A DNA stretch of 64,000 nt from Rachicladosporium sp. CCFEE 5018. Lineage: Eukaryota > Ascomycota > Dothideomycetes > Cladosporiales > Cladosporiaceae. Shown here piece after piece: positions 43,837 to 56,738 of the stretch (within the stretch, counting starts at the first letter, position 1; every line of letters begins with the position of its first letter). The translations under genes were made by a program, and so were the position numbers. Under the pieces are notes generated by a model. That model was not told where the DNA came from and ran no database searches. It saw only the letters and a list, made by a program, of their open reading frames with translations. The stretch spans positions 1-64,000 of the forward strand of contig KZ111187.1 in NCBI GenBank assembly GCA_002077045.2. The letters are read 5' to 3'.

Positions 43837-45183
43837 CTACATTTCATAATCTACAAGAGACTCGTCTCTGCGGTTCTCGAGTGCCGGTTGCGATCTCGCA
43901 ACATGCAGAGCGCGTGCCTCCATCTGTACCAGCACTTTCGCCTTCCACTCGGCGATACCTTTCAATGCACTACGCATCCTCTCGCTGCCCCAGATAGCCT
44001 GTGTACCAGGACCAAGATGACCAAGTCGTGCCTCATTCGCGCGATGTAAGATCTTACCCAAGAGATTGTAAGTCGCTGTGTCGAAGTCGTACACCTGCTG
44101 GTCCATTTCTTCTAGCGTGGCAATGATCGACGGCAGATCGAGATGCTGGTAGTACAGCTGGCTCATGTGGTGATTGTAGAGCGATGTAGTAGCTGCCATT
44201 GCGAATGTTGTTGGACCTAGTGACTTGATGTATGGCAGGAGGTTGGACGGCAGACTTGAGCCGGGAAAGCTGCTGGCGCATCGCTTAGTGAAGTTGAGCA
44301 GATGGATTGGAAATGTCTGCGTCAGCAGGTGCAGGTCTTGCGCGCTGGGTACTGGAGTTGCCTTGCTCGGCGTGGTGGCAGGTTCTGCAGCAGGAGTCGC
44401 AGCTGCCGTTACAGGCAAAGTTTTCGACTTCTTTCCCTTTGCCTTCTTGGTTGGTGTCCTCGCCTTGTCCAGATCTTCGGTGGGCTTCTCAGACGTGTCA
44501 AGCTGTAGTGCAAGTACGCGTGAGATGACTCTCTCGTGCAGAACTCGCCATAGATCTGCGTCTGTCTGCGTGTCCGCCATGAGACTGTCTACGGTCTTGA
44601 TCTCAGCGGCGCTGCGAGCGTCAAGGCTTGGGCCGGCGGCTTCCTTGACTTCAGAGTCTCTTCCTCGCGCCTCAACACTCTGAAAGTCATTTACTTCGTG
44701 GTCCGACGCTCGTTTGATTTGCCCATCCCTTGCTTTTACAACTTTGGAATCCTCTCGCGCAATCCCGTCTCTACGCAAAGCCAACAGACTTTCGAATGCT
44801 CTTCTTTCGCTCGGAGTCACCGTCGAGCCATCTGATAGAGCGCTCTCAACGACGACTGACTTCGCAGCAGCGCCCTCGAATGGTACATGCTCTATCCGTG
44901 GGGCTGGTCGTGTCGAAAGCTGAATGCTCGGCCCTGCAAGTACGCCATCGAGCCTCTGTTGTCCTCGTCTCAGGCGACCTTGCCGCTCTCCGTCTACAAC
45001 CTTGCTCTGACCGCGACTGCTACGCCCTTCAGCTCGTCTTACGTCGGTCTGTACAGTTCCATAGCATCGCGTGATACTCTGTGTGAAATACAAGAATGGT
45101 GCTAAAGTCTCCGATGGAAAGGATGCGAAAGAGCTCAAGATCCTTCGGGACGCGTGCTTGCAAATCGTAGCATGATTGACCAT
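43837..45183 (-). CDS. Mtf2-like mitochondrial mRNA-processing/expression protein
   Basis: Single exon; the ATG at 45183 (MVNHATICKHASRRILSSFA) gives 448 aa with a presequence-like N-terminus. An open frame reaches 45246 only through a TTG. The middle is charged and low complexity. The C-terminal ~240 residues resemble the Mtf2 domain of filamentous fungi: DTQTDADLWRVLHERVISRV, a Lys/Ala linker, FPIHLLNFTKRCASSFP, SLPSNLLPYIKSLGPTTFAM and DLPSIIATLEEMDQQVYDFD. Yeast Mtf2/Nam1 couples mitochondrial transcription with mRNA processing and translation. Homology is recognised from pattern, so confidence is moderate. Confidence 0.65.
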   Translation of the reverse strand: MVNHATICKHASRRILSSFASFPSETLAPFLYFTQSITRCYGTVQTDVRRAEGRSSRGQSKVVDGERQGRLRRGQQRLDGVLAGPSIQLSTRPAPRIEHVPFEGAAAKSVVVESALSDGSTVTPSERRAFESLLALRRDGIAREDSKVVKARDGQIKRASDHEVNDFQSVEARGRDSEVKEAAGPSLDARSAAEIKTVDSLMADTQTDADLWRVLHERVISRVLALQLDTSEKPTEDLDKARTPTKKAKGKKSKTLPVTAAATPAAEPATTPSKATPVPSAQDLHLLTQTFPIHLLNFTKRCASSFPGSSLPSNLLPYIKSLGPTTFAMAATTSLYNHHMSQLYYQHLDLPSIIATLEEMDQQVYDFDTATYNLLGKILHRANEARLGHLGPGTQAIWGSERMRSALKGIAEWKAKVLVQMEARALHVARSQPALENRRDESLVDYEM

Positions 45184-45599
45184 GCCCCAAAAATCACCTT
45201 GGACGTAAAACGACTTCGCCGTGGCCAGATGCAATGTCAAGTCCAAAGTTGTTATGGAAAGTACCTGGGTACTCCCAAGAACAAGGGAAGCTCGGGGGAC
45301 GGCGCACGGCTTGTAGAGAGCTATCCGGCATCCTCACAACGAATGCCCTGGAAACATGTACTTGTTGCTTTACCAATTGCATGAACATACGGAAACCGCA
45401 TGAAACATGCACGCCATCATGTCTGCTTCCCTGTTCACATCCTGTCCTGACTGCGTGAACGCCACCAACACACGCTCGTTTCTGGAAGCGGCTGATCGCA
45501 TAGCTTGCATCCAATGTCGCGCGGCAATGTCGCGCGGCAATCTAATTAAGGTCTCTGACTAGCATTCACAACACCAGGCCACACGCTACGGAAGAACAT
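45184..45599. other. Intergenic region
   Basis: 416 nt. It contains an imperfect direct duplication, GTCGCGCGGCAAT twice in a row near 45515-45541. No gene. Confidence 0.45.
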
Positions 45600-46240
45600 T
45601 CATCGCAGGTCTACCAGCGGCGTCGATCCCTCGCATCTCGTCGCAACCCTGTATGGACATTCGAACCAGATCTCAGCCAACTCCCAGGGCGCTGCCCACA
45701 AGCAATCCTTCTTGGTAGGGTGGCTCATATTCATCGCTGTTGGCATTGCACTCCACATCCAAGACCTTGACTCCGAGGTGGTCGTCCCAGTCAGGTGATC
45801 CTTGTGGCACAGGTACTGGGAAGCGAAGCACATTTTGCACAGCTTCGGCGTCGATGATGATGCAAAATCGATGCGAGGACGAGCTGGCCTGCTCAAGTGA
45901 AAGGTCGGGTGCCTGGGACGTGGCGATAAACAGCCCGTGTGATTCGACCCAAGCCTGGAACCGTTGCTGTATGATGGATGCAGCTGCGGCTTCGAGTTCT
46001 CGATCTTCGACAATGTCGAGCTTGAGCCGCTGCAGAAGCTCGTTATTCGCCGGACCATCTGGCAGAGGACCGTGAAGCCCATATTCTCCGATGCAATCAT
46101 CCCGTAAACAAGCTTCCAGGACCTTCACCGCGGTCGCGAACTGCTCATCCGAGCCGGGACTGTAGACCGTGCGGTATATCCGAAATCCCCAGTGGAGCTC
46201 GTCTCCAAGACCATGAGTGGTCAGCTCGCTGCACCACCTC
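45600..46240 (-). pseudogene. Frameshifted copy of a tandem orphan family (copy 1)
   Basis: The minus strand carries a sequence clearly related to the gene at 46819-47475: FRIYRTVYSPGSDEQFATA, SSSSHRFCIIIDAEAVQNVL, HLGVKVLDVECNA and YEPPYQEG. After YQEG (near 45706) the frame shifts by one base. The conserved block (CLWAAPWELAEIWFEC) continues in another frame to a TGA at 45600-45602. No splice sites explain the shift. The family has no domain I recognise. I call this a pseudogene; a sequencing error is the alternative. Confidence 0.55.
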
Positions 46241-46254
46241 CAAGCTTATCGATC

Positions 46255-46818
46255 GCCATAGGAGTCGACTGCCGTAGAATACTTTTATAAGCGTCCGACA
46301 TGTCGCTTGGAAGAGTCACGGTGGCCATGCTGAGCGGCTACTTGACATCACGACGGATACTAGGAGACCTGTCGTAAATTGTCGCTCCAGGCTGCTTCAC
46401 TGCATGTATGAAGCTTCGGCTGTCGCTACAAAGGAATAAGGTAGGGAAAGCCCGATACGTTCTGATGGTACGAGGCGGTCACAAATCTGAAGAGAAGATC
46501 TCGCCCGCGCCAGCATATAAAGCTCTGACACCGCGATTAAAGTGTTAAAGTGCACAACACTGCGCTCATACGCTTCCGTGATAGTTTAGTTGCAGCACAC
46601 TGTCGAGTTCTGCCTAGTCTGACGATGGACTTCGACACAGCGTGACACGAATTGGATGGTCTCATCGAGGATCTGTAGGTCACGCACCTGCGATGTACAT
46701 CGAGACTTTCATCATCAGCAGTGCACATGGTAGTGATGCACTGTGAGAGCGTGGACCCATCGCAGTAGAGGCCATTGTGACCACTCAGTGCAGGTAGTTC
46801 GGACTGAATGACACGCCA
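46255..46818. other. Intergenic region between the two orphan copies
   Basis: About 560 nt without a protein-like frame. Confidence 0.4.
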
Positions 46819-47475
46819 TCACCGATCGATGAACATTATGGGACGGCCATGATCGTCTTCCACCGAGAACTCTTCGAATGACAGCTCGCGGCAGTCAAAC
46901 CACACATTTACAAGCTCCCACGGCGCAGCCCACAACCAGCCCTCAGCGTACGGCGGATCGTAATCCTCAGCATTAATCTCTACGTCTAGCACCTTGACCC
47001 CGATATGATCTTCATGTTTAGTTGCGTAGAACGGCGTAGGCAATGGGAATCGGAGTAAATTGTCGAGAGCCTCCTCGTCAATCAGGAGACAGAAGCGATG
47101 CGTAGACGACGAAGCCATCTCGAGTGAAGGATCAGGTGAGATAGCATCAGGGAGGTGATAGCCCTGTTCTTTGATCCATGCTCGAAAGTGTTCCTTGACA
47201 GCCGCGGGCGGCGCGCCATCCAGTGCGCGATCTTCGATTACTTTACTCTTCAACCTTTGCAACAGTCGCTCACTTGGCCCGCTTTTCTCGCGTCGGTCGC
47301 CATTGGGACCTTGTTCCCGGAAGCACGCGACGCGAAGATTCGCATCCAAGACTGCTAGAGCTGTGGCGAAGCGCTCGTCGGAACCCGGAGCGAAGGTCAT
47401 GCGGTAGATGCGGAAGCCCCAATTTTGGTCCTCGCCAGTCAAGACAGCTCGTTGCACCAGTGGCACGACAGGCAA
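46819..47475 (-). CDS. Orphan protein, tandem copy 2 (start uncertain, possibly damaged)
   Basis: The frame is open from 47475 to 46819 and ends FSVEDDHGRPIMFIDR. The first ATG in this frame is at 47400, giving 194 aa. The sequence before it (LVQRAVLTGEDQNWGFRIYR) is also conserved with copy 1, so the ATG at 47400 is probably not the original start. A second frame from an ATG at 47537 reads MVALNMCSDFKDHRP ... CHWCNEL and stops at 47439-47441. Copy 1 has the matching WCSEL in frame with the body, which suggests a frameshift near 47440 here. Conserved core: STHRFCLLIDEEALDNLLRF, VKVLDVE and EGWLWAAPWELVNVWFDC. Function is unknown. Confidence 0.45.
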   Translation of the reverse strand: MPVVPLVQRAVLTGEDQNWGFRIYRMTFAPGSDERFATALAVLDANLRVACFREQGPNGDRREKSGPSERLLQRLKSKVIEDRALDGAPPAAVKEHFRAWIKEQGYHLPDAISPDPSLEMASSSTHRFCLLIDEEALDNLLRFPLPTPFYATKHEDHIGVKVLDVEINAEDYDPPYAEGWLWAAPWELVNVWFDCRELSFEEFSVEDDHGRPIMFIDR

Positions 47476-47537
47476 TCTTTAGGGTGTGGAGTTGGGCGAT
47501 GGTCTTTAAAGTCTGAACACATGTTCAGCGCCACCAT

Positions 47538-48180
47538 ACTTCGAAGAATGTATGACCGCCGCTGCTGCTGCGATTAATCGCGAACAAATGTAAAAGCACA
47601 GTGGAATGCTTCGAAGTCCGTCTCGTGACTGTCAAGAATGGTACTCCGATCAGTGACTCCCAAACTCGATGCTGCGATATTGCTGCATACAACATCCTTG
47701 CACATGTGGTCAAGGCGGTGCATCCCACGTTGTGTTGTCTATTAGTGGCGCCATCGTGGTGCCCAAGGCTGTGCCGCAATATGCGTCCAGTCCGCGGCAA
47801 TATCAATATACCACTTTCAATCTCAATCTCAGCTTGTAGCAAATTCTCCATCGCAAGAGCCATCGTCAGCCACCAACGGCCGTCACATCATGCTTCGCAA
47901 CGCCCGAAGTCAGATCTAGGAGAAACGTCACCCCACGCCCCAATTCTTTGAAACCAACTTCATCGGCCTCCAGCGGCCACAGCCCTACCAGATCAACCAA
48001 ACGAATTCACGAGCCGAGGCTCGTTCTATATCCACCTCCAAATTGTCGAAGCGAAGTGCGTACCTGACCTCGGGCCGCTTGAGCGTCATGCACGACACAA
48101 AGTATAGGTAAGTGGCGCTCTCTACTTTCTTATCCTCTTGCGCTTCTGCAGCATTTTCTCTCCTCAAGCACACGCCCAGC
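47538..48180. other. Intergenic region upstream of cutinase
   Basis: About 640 nt, presumably the cutinase promoter and leader. The open frame reaching back to 48112 starts with GTG and is not used. Confidence 0.45.
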
Positions 48181-49116
48181 ATGCTCGCCGCCACTTTCCT
48201 CGCCGCCTTCGCGACTGGCGCATTGGCCCAACAACTCAACGGCAATGCCTCTCTAGTCAGCAACATCACCTCCTCCGCCTGTCCCACAGGGAATGGCGCA
48301 CATATCATCGTCGCCCGCGCATCCCTAGAAGCCGTAGGCTTCGGCACAATCGGCGCAGTAAAAGATGCAGTCCTCGCGCAAGTCCCCGGCTCAACGGCCG
48401 AGTTCGTCAACTACCCAGCGACACTAGATGCATACTTCATGTCTGAGACCAGGGGCGTCTACGCTATGCGCACGCTAATTGCGGCTTACATCGCGAATTG
48501 CCCTTGCCAGCCGCTTGTGGTGATGGGATACTCGCAAGGAGCGCAGGTCACTGCCGATTCGCTAGTGGGACAGCAAGTCACGGCTTTCTCTGACAACATG
48601 ACGCTTGCGGGTGGTGTGGCGATCGATCAGCCGTTGCCGGATAGCACGCTGTCGCGAGTGGCGGCTATGGTCATCATGGGCGATCCAACGTTCAACACAA
48701 ATGAAAGCTTCCACGTCGGGAATGCGAGCAAGAACGCTCTCTTCCCTCGCGAGGATGTGTCGAACTTTGAGCGCACTGGTCTGGCGAGCAGGACCCAGAG
48801 CTACTGCGATGCTTTGGATCCGTACTGCGCTTCGGGCAGCTTTGACAACATCTCAGTGCATCTGGGCTATGTGAAGGAGTACGGTGTTGCCGCGACAACG
48901 TTTGTGGTGGATCAGTTGAAGCAATATAAGGGATGTGCTGCGGGCAATGCGACGGGAGGTGCGAATGGGACTGCCGGTGGAGCTAATGGCACGAGTGGAG
49001 GAGCAGCGCCTACGAGCTCTCCGCCTGCTTACACAGGTGCCGCAGTCAACGTGTATGGTGCCTCCAGCGCCATGTTGATGGCTGCAATGGCTGCCTTGTT
49101 CGCATTCATGCTTTAA
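48181..49116 (+). CDS. Cutinase-family (CE5) serine esterase with probable GPI anchor
   Basis: Single exon of 311 aa. The ATG at 48181 gives a clear signal peptide (MLAATFLAAFATGALAQQ). The alpha/beta-hydrolase core has HIIVARASLEAVGFGTIG, the nucleophile elbow GYSQG (Ser118) and YCDALDPYCASG with the catalytic Asp. The catalytic His lies in ISVHLGYVKEYG. After the catalytic domain comes a Gly/Asn/Thr repeat linker (GGANGTAGGANGTSGG), a Ser/Pro stretch and a hydrophobic tail (AMLMAAMAALFAFML). The tail is the usual layout of a GPI-anchor signal. CE5 enzymes cleave cutin or acetyl groups on xylan. The anchor suggests cell-wall-bound activity. Confidence 0.9.
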   Translation: MLAATFLAAFATGALAQQLNGNASLVSNITSSACPTGNGAHIIVARASLEAVGFGTIGAVKDAVLAQVPGSTAEFVNYPATLDAYFMSETRGVYAMRTLIAAYIANCPCQPLVVMGYSQGAQVTADSLVGQQVTAFSDNMTLAGGVAIDQPLPDSTLSRVAAMVIMGDPTFNTNESFHVGNASKNALFPREDVSNFERTGLASRTQSYCDALDPYCASGSFDNISVHLGYVKEYGVAATTFVVDQLKQYKGCAAGNATGGANGTAGGANGTSGGAAPTSSPPAYTGAAVNVYGASSAMLMAAMAALFAFML

Positions 49117-50269
49117 GGCCCAACGGCTCATCGAGGAGCGAGAGACGAAAGGAAAGAGTGTAGATGCGAAGGGGAACATTGGAAATACCCATCGATGTGA
49201 ATGTGACATAAGCATAGCGGAGGAGTACATAGCGAAGAAATGCCTAATGTTCGAGAAGCGGATTTTGTCGTGCTGCGCCTTTCATCGGTTTCTGTGAAAC
49301 TTGTCCTTACCTTCATCGTGAATAGCAGACTTCATTCTCGTCGACAATACCGAGAAGCCATATAAGCGCGCGACAGCGGTCATGAGATCTGCTCCGCCCC
49401 GTCTTCGCCCGTCTCTGCGCAATCCGCGGAGACTGGCTAGAGGTCACCACCCCATTGCGCCTCAAAACGCATGCCTGAATATGCCTCACCATCCGATACC
49501 TGCCTTCAAATTTGGTCCCACAAAATGGCACGACGTGACTTCCGGCGCGGCAGGCTTCTCCACAAAAGTCTAAAAGATGCCGAGTCCCGATGAGGCAGCC
49601 GCGCCAGAGTCGTCTGCCGACTTTACCGGCGCGACTGGCGATCCCCTCGCATTCCCACGTGCTGGAGGTGTGAGAGAAGAGGGCGGAGTTGCTTGGTACG
49701 GAGTCTAGTGCGTAGAGACTGGGTGCCCAGTCTTGTCACGAGAGGCCAAGGGCAGCGCAGGACGGAACGAGTCGCGGATCGAGGATCGTGGGGATCAACT
49801 CAAGCTCAGCCCTGTGGCCTCTGCGAAAATGCGCCGGAGGATTGATGGTCATGTGGACGGATGGAGGATCTGAGATTGGCGTAGACATCTGACCATTGCA
49901 TTGCAGTGGGCTCGAACATCGCGCGGAAGTGTCGGCGCGTGCATATGGACTGCGTGGCGAAGTCGAATCATGAAGGTCGATCTGCAACGGTCTTGTGAGA
50001 TGGACCTATCGAAGTTATTGGATTCGGCGCTAAGAAAGAGCTGCATGCAGTGCTCCACCCTTCGCGACAGCTTCGTGACGTCCATTACATGTCAGGTAGC
50101 TACATATACTGAGTGGCACTCGCCCCTTCGATCTTGATATCAATCTATTAATTAGCTTGAGCACCGGTAAACATTCCCTGCTCTTACTCCAGAAATCGAA
50201 CAGTCTGAAAGTCGATAAGCCCAGAGGACATTCCAGCGCATCAATAATATCAGTATTCGAATCGCCACC
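49117..50269. other. Intergenic region
   Basis: About 1.15 kb. Short frames only; none resembles a known protein. The 3' part is the leader of the stomatin-like gene. Confidence 0.45.
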
Positions 50270-51420
50270 ATGAACGGCATCAACGGCAACGGCAAGGCGC
50301 CCCTCGATGGCGCTGGCTCTGGTATAATCAACAAGCCCATCATCGACGTCCAACCTCCCCGCCGCGAGGATCTCCAGCCCTCCTACGCCCAGATCATCAA
50401 GGCCGACGACCAGGACGATGATTCGGTCACAGGATGGTACGGTGGGATGATTTCCAGTCTGGGCACGATCGTTGGAACCATGGGAGCCATCCCATGCTGT
50501 ATTGTCTGCCCGAACCCCTACAAGCCGGTTGCGCAGGGTCACGTCGGTCTAGTGACGAAGTTTGGTCGCTTTGCGAGGGCCGTGGACCCTGGTCTGGTGA
50601 AGATCAACCCTCTGTCCGAGCAGTTGATTCAAGTGGACGTCAAGATTCAGATCGTTGGTATGTTCCCGAATACCCCGCTCTCTCCTCAATCGCAGCCATA
50701 CTAACATCAACCCCAGAGGTCCCCAAACAAATATGCATGACCAAAGACAATGTCAACCTGCACCTCACCTCCGTAATCTACTACCACATCACCTCCCCCC
50801 ACAAAGCCGCCTTCGGCATCTCCAACCTCCGTCAAGCGCTCGTAGAACGTACGCAAACGACCCTCCGCCACGTAATCGGCGCCCGCGTCCTCCAAGACGT
50901 CATCGAACGCCGCGAGGAAATCGCCCAGTCCATCCGCGAAATCATCGAGGAGACTGCCGCAGGCTGGGGAGCGGCAGTCGAGAGCATGCTGATCAAGGAC
51001 ATCATCTTCTCGCAGGAGCTGCAGGACTCGCTTTCCATGGCCGCACAGTCCAAGCGGACTGGTGAGGCGAAAGTCATCTCCGCACGCGCTGAAGTCGAGT
51101 CCGCGAAGCTCATGCGTCAAGCCGCTGATATCCTTTCCTCTGCACCCGCCATGCAGATCCGCTACCTCGAAGCCATGCAAGCCATGGCCAAGACCGCGAA
51201 CAGCAAAGTCATCTTCCTCCCTGGCGCGCCGCCAATCGCGGAGCAGATGGCCATCGCAGCCTCCGCGGGCGAGGGAGCGGCGGCGCAGCAGTTCAGCGGC
51301 AATGGCCAGTATAACACTGGCGCGGGCGGTCCTTCAAAGGCCGGCGAGGCAGACTTCCAGATGGGTGGGATTCCGGGGTTCCAGTCGGCGATCAACTCGA
51401 GGGTCGTGGAGAATATGTGA
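50270..51420 (+). CDS. SPFH/stomatin-like membrane-associated protein
   Basis: Two exons: 50270..50657 and 50717..51420 (59-nt intron with an ACTAAC branch site), giving 363 aa. The start context GCCACCATGA is strong. A ~55-residue leader precedes a short hydrophobic hairpin region with clustered cysteines (TMGAIPCCIVCPNPY). The SPFH domain follows: GHVGLVTKFGRFARAVDPGL, TKDNVNLHLTSVIYYHIT, RQALVERTQTTLRHVIGARV and IKDIIFSQELQDSLSMAA. A coiled-coil and Ala/Gly-rich tail end the protein. Stomatins form oligomers on membranes and shape microdomains. The cysteines look like palmitoylation candidates. Site of action is likely the plasma membrane or endosomes. Confidence 0.9.
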
Positions 51421-51923
51421 GTAGCGAGAGGGGTATACGTGGAAGGCAGGGATTCCATCAGAAAGAGGATGGATGAGAATGATGACTGGATCTGATACCC
51501 AACGGCGTTGGTTGCTTCGGTTTATTGTAGGAAGTACAACGCAGTCGCTACACATCTTTGCTTTCCCATTGTAATCTCGAGATTTGTCCGTCGTACCATC
51601 TCCTTGAATCACTACCCGACCAATCATCGAAGAGAGCAGTGCTCCGCCGCTCGACGATACAACTCGAAGCGAGCACTTCAGTCACCGTACCCACTAGCCT
51701 TGTTTGTGATCATACCTCGATATCGAGGGTCTATGGCGATGCAAAATACCATACAAACGCCCAAAGTGCCCATGCCTCCGCCGGTCTTGCTTATCAACGC
51801 AACATAAGCATGCAGGCGTAGCGCTGCACCTCGTGTCGTTCATCGCCTCCCCTCGCGCGCCTCTCCTTCTCATCTCCACCATCCACAGAATTCGGATGAA
51901 TCACGCCGACCCCTCCAACAACC
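51421..51923. other. Convergent intergenic region
   Basis: 503 nt between converging 3' ends; no supported gene. Confidence 0.45.
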
Positions 51924-53770
<1,847 letters not shown>

Positions 53771-54819
53771 CTTGAAATGTCTCCAAGTGGCAAGCTTCTC
53801 ATGCAATGTACTGTAAGCTTCCGGACAGCGCTGCAGTCAGCAAGTGTGGAGCGAGGATTGCAGAGGTATTTGCGGGTATGCGAGGGAAGATGAGAATGAG
53901 GTTGTACAATACAACAGCAGTGGCAATGGCGAGGCACAGCAACGTATGTCGCCGTCCGCTGGGAAATCAACACCCCCACCGCCTGCCGTTTGACGTCTGG
54001 TCAGGGTTCAAGATATTTCCGCAGGGGTCTGGGAATGCATCAACGTTTTTACGCGCGGTCAGGCACGATGAAACACTTGCACTCGGCTAGCGGCTGCGGA
54101 TGCTTGGTGCGACGGGTTACAGATGCTTCTTGTTGGGAGAGTGGCAGATGGTAATGAACAGAGATGAATCTCTCCTCCGCGAAGGGGGTCGATCAACGCC
54201 TCCTGGCCGTCCATAACACGAGCGCATCGCCATGATCGATCGTATTGCTGAGCAAATCTGAGCCTGGTCAGAGGTTCTATGCTCCAGCATCATCGTTGGC
54301 CGTGGTGGTACCATCATTGCGGGATGTCGATTGGGATGGGACATCGATGTTGAACAGGCGGACGGTAGTCACATTGATATGTCGTCCATCCAAGCAATCT
54401 CGCCGTCACTCGAGACCAGTCCTCGACCTTGGTAGAGACCGAAGTCAATCTTACATTCTCGATGGATCTGTAGACATCTGTCGCAAACAACGTGCATACA
54501 ATTCTACAGCTGGACCCCTGCAATACGGCTACCATCTATTTTGCATCCCTTTCTAGAGTGACGCCTCACGGCCTATCCGAACTACACCGCGTGCTTACAC
54601 GAAGTGCAACCTTGCAGCTGTACTTGCCTGACTGTCTTTTTGACATCTGTGCTTGCTGTTACGCACCCGACGCTCATGCATTACACCTCACTGGCTTCCG
54701 CGACACCCCTCGTCTTGACCCGCCATTGCGCCAGCACCCCATAACTTCCAATCGCCCCGCGCAAACTCCATCAGCCGATCGCATACATCAACAAAGACGA
54801 CCACGAGCACACCGCCGCC
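53771..54819. promoter_or_regulatory. Divergent promoter region UDP-Gal mutase / nucleotide-sugar-type transporter
   Basis: About 1.05 kb between divergent starts. No ORF with family resemblance. It may co-regulate both genes. Confidence 0.45.
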
Positions 54820-56265
54820 ATGGGCGAGAAAGAGAGAGTCTCGGCGGAGTTTGAGATGAAGGAGAGGGATCCGGGCGCGCCAGTGCTGCCCGTGGTGAAC
54901 CCATTGTCAGAGAAGCCAGCACAGAAGAGCGATGCCCTGCACCCAGCAGTATACGTCGCGTATGTTATAGTACCTTCCCAAGTACAAAAATGCTAGGCTG
55001 ACACTACGGTAGAACATGGATCTCACTCTCCTCCTCGGTCATCCTGTTCAACAAGTACCTCTTAGACACTATGAAGTTCTCATACCGTACGGCCCCCAGA
55101 ACACCCAACAGCGCCAGATATGCAGAGACTAACACGGCGATCCAGCAATCGTTCTCACAACTTGGCATCTGGCCTTCGCAACACTCATGACCCAACTCCT
55201 CGCCCGCTTCACCACGGTCCTCGACTCGCGCAAGAAGGTACCCATGACGGGCAGAATCTACCTCCGCGCCATAGTCCCCATCGGCGTCATGTTCTCGCTC
55301 TCGCTGATCTGCGGGAACCTGACCTATCTCTACCTCTCCGTCTCATTCATTCAGATGCTGAAGGTACGTAGCCCTTAAAAGAAACAACCATCCGATTACA
55401 TACTGACAACCCCACGCAGGCTACGACCCCAGTCGCAGTCCTCATAGTCTCCTGGATCATGGGCGTCTCCCCCGCCTCGATGAAAACCCTCGGCAACGTC
55501 GCCCTAATCGTCATAGGCGTGATCATCGCCTCCTTCGGCGAAATCAAATTCGTCTTCATCGGTTTCATGTTCCAACTCGGCGGCATTGTCTTCGAAGCCG
55601 TGCGCCTGGTCATGGTCGAGAAGCTGCTCTCTAGTGCGGAGTTCAAGATGGATCCTCTCGTCTCGCTTTATTACTTCGCGCCCGCGTGCGCGATGATCAA
55701 CGGCGTGACGGCGGTGGTTTTTGAGGTGCCGAAGATGCATTGGAGTGATGTGGAGAGGGTGGGGTATACGGTGTTGTTGGCTAATGCTATGATTGCTTTC
55801 TTGTTGAATGTTTCGGTGGTGTTCTTGGTATGCACACTTCACCTGTCCTGTGTGCAGGCCCAGTCGCTGACAACAATTCAGATCGGTCGCACATCCGGCC
55901 TCGTCATGACCCTCTGCGGCGTCCTAAAGGATATCCTCCTAGTAGCAGCCAGCATGCTGATATTCGCCGACCCTGTCTCGCCGCTCCAATTCTTCGGCTA
56001 CTCGATCGCTCTAGGCGGACTCGTGTACTATAAGCTCGGCGGCGACAAGATCAAAGAGCACGTTTCCGGTGGCACACGCGCGTGGGGAGAGTTCGGGCAG
56101 AAACGGCCTGTCGCCAGGAAGCTGACTATTGCGATCATGATCTTCGGTGTTATCGTGCTGATACTTGGAGGTATCGGCGGTAGTGGAGTCGCGCCCGGTG
56201 CTACTGATCGGGCGAAGGGCGCAATTGGGGCGATATTGGGGCAGGGGACGGGCGCGGCGAGGTGA
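54820..56265 (+). CDS. TPT/DUF250-family nucleotide-sugar transporter, candidate UDP-galactofuranose carrier
   Basis: Five exons: 54820..54959, 55013..55086, 55146..55363, 55420..55827 and 55882..56265, giving 407 aa. Context GCCGCCATGG is strong. After a ~45-residue acidic N-terminus come about ten hydrophobic segments. Typical family stretches are WISLSSSVILFNKYLLD, TTWHLAFATLMTQLLARF, SLSLICGNLTYLYLSVSF, ATTPVAVLIVSWIMG and TSGLVMTLCGVLKDILLV. It belongs to the triose-phosphate/nucleotide-sugar transporter group. In Aspergillus a Golgi UDP-Galf transporter gene is, as I recall, next to the mutase gene. The divergent pairing here supports the same role. Substrate is inferred from context, not from binding residues. 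Confidence 0.8.
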
Positions 56266-56738
56266 TTGTCTAGATGGGCTATCGGGTCTGGATCGTTGCG
56301 CGAAGTGGCAAGCAGAGCCAGGAGCCGCGCTCGTTCAATGCGATGTGGAAGGCAGTATTGATGCTGACTATCACTACTCGAATTCCGGACCACGGCAACC
56401 TCGAGAGGTTTCTGCGACCGGATCAGTTTTTGGCATAGGCGTTCATTGTAGGCATAGACTAAGCTTAGCGATTATGGCATGAGTAGACTCTTTCAGGCGT
56501 CTCTTTATTAGCATTGAAGCCCCCGACAATTGCATGATCCCGTCCTATTACCAGTCTCTCTGCGCGTGCTAATTGTAGAGGCCCGTGCACCCAAAGCACC
56601 TCTGAACGCGTACCTGCTTGACGCGACTTTAAAGTGCAGTCGCCTACTTCCCTTATCGACACTCGCAATCTGACTACGGGGCGCACCGTTCGGAGATCAA
56701 CGCATCTGTCGCATCGCGAAAGGCTTCCAATCCACATC
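56266..56738. other. Intergenic region
   Basis: 473 nt. The downstream frame is open back to 56634 but only from a GTG. No gene. Confidence 0.45.
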
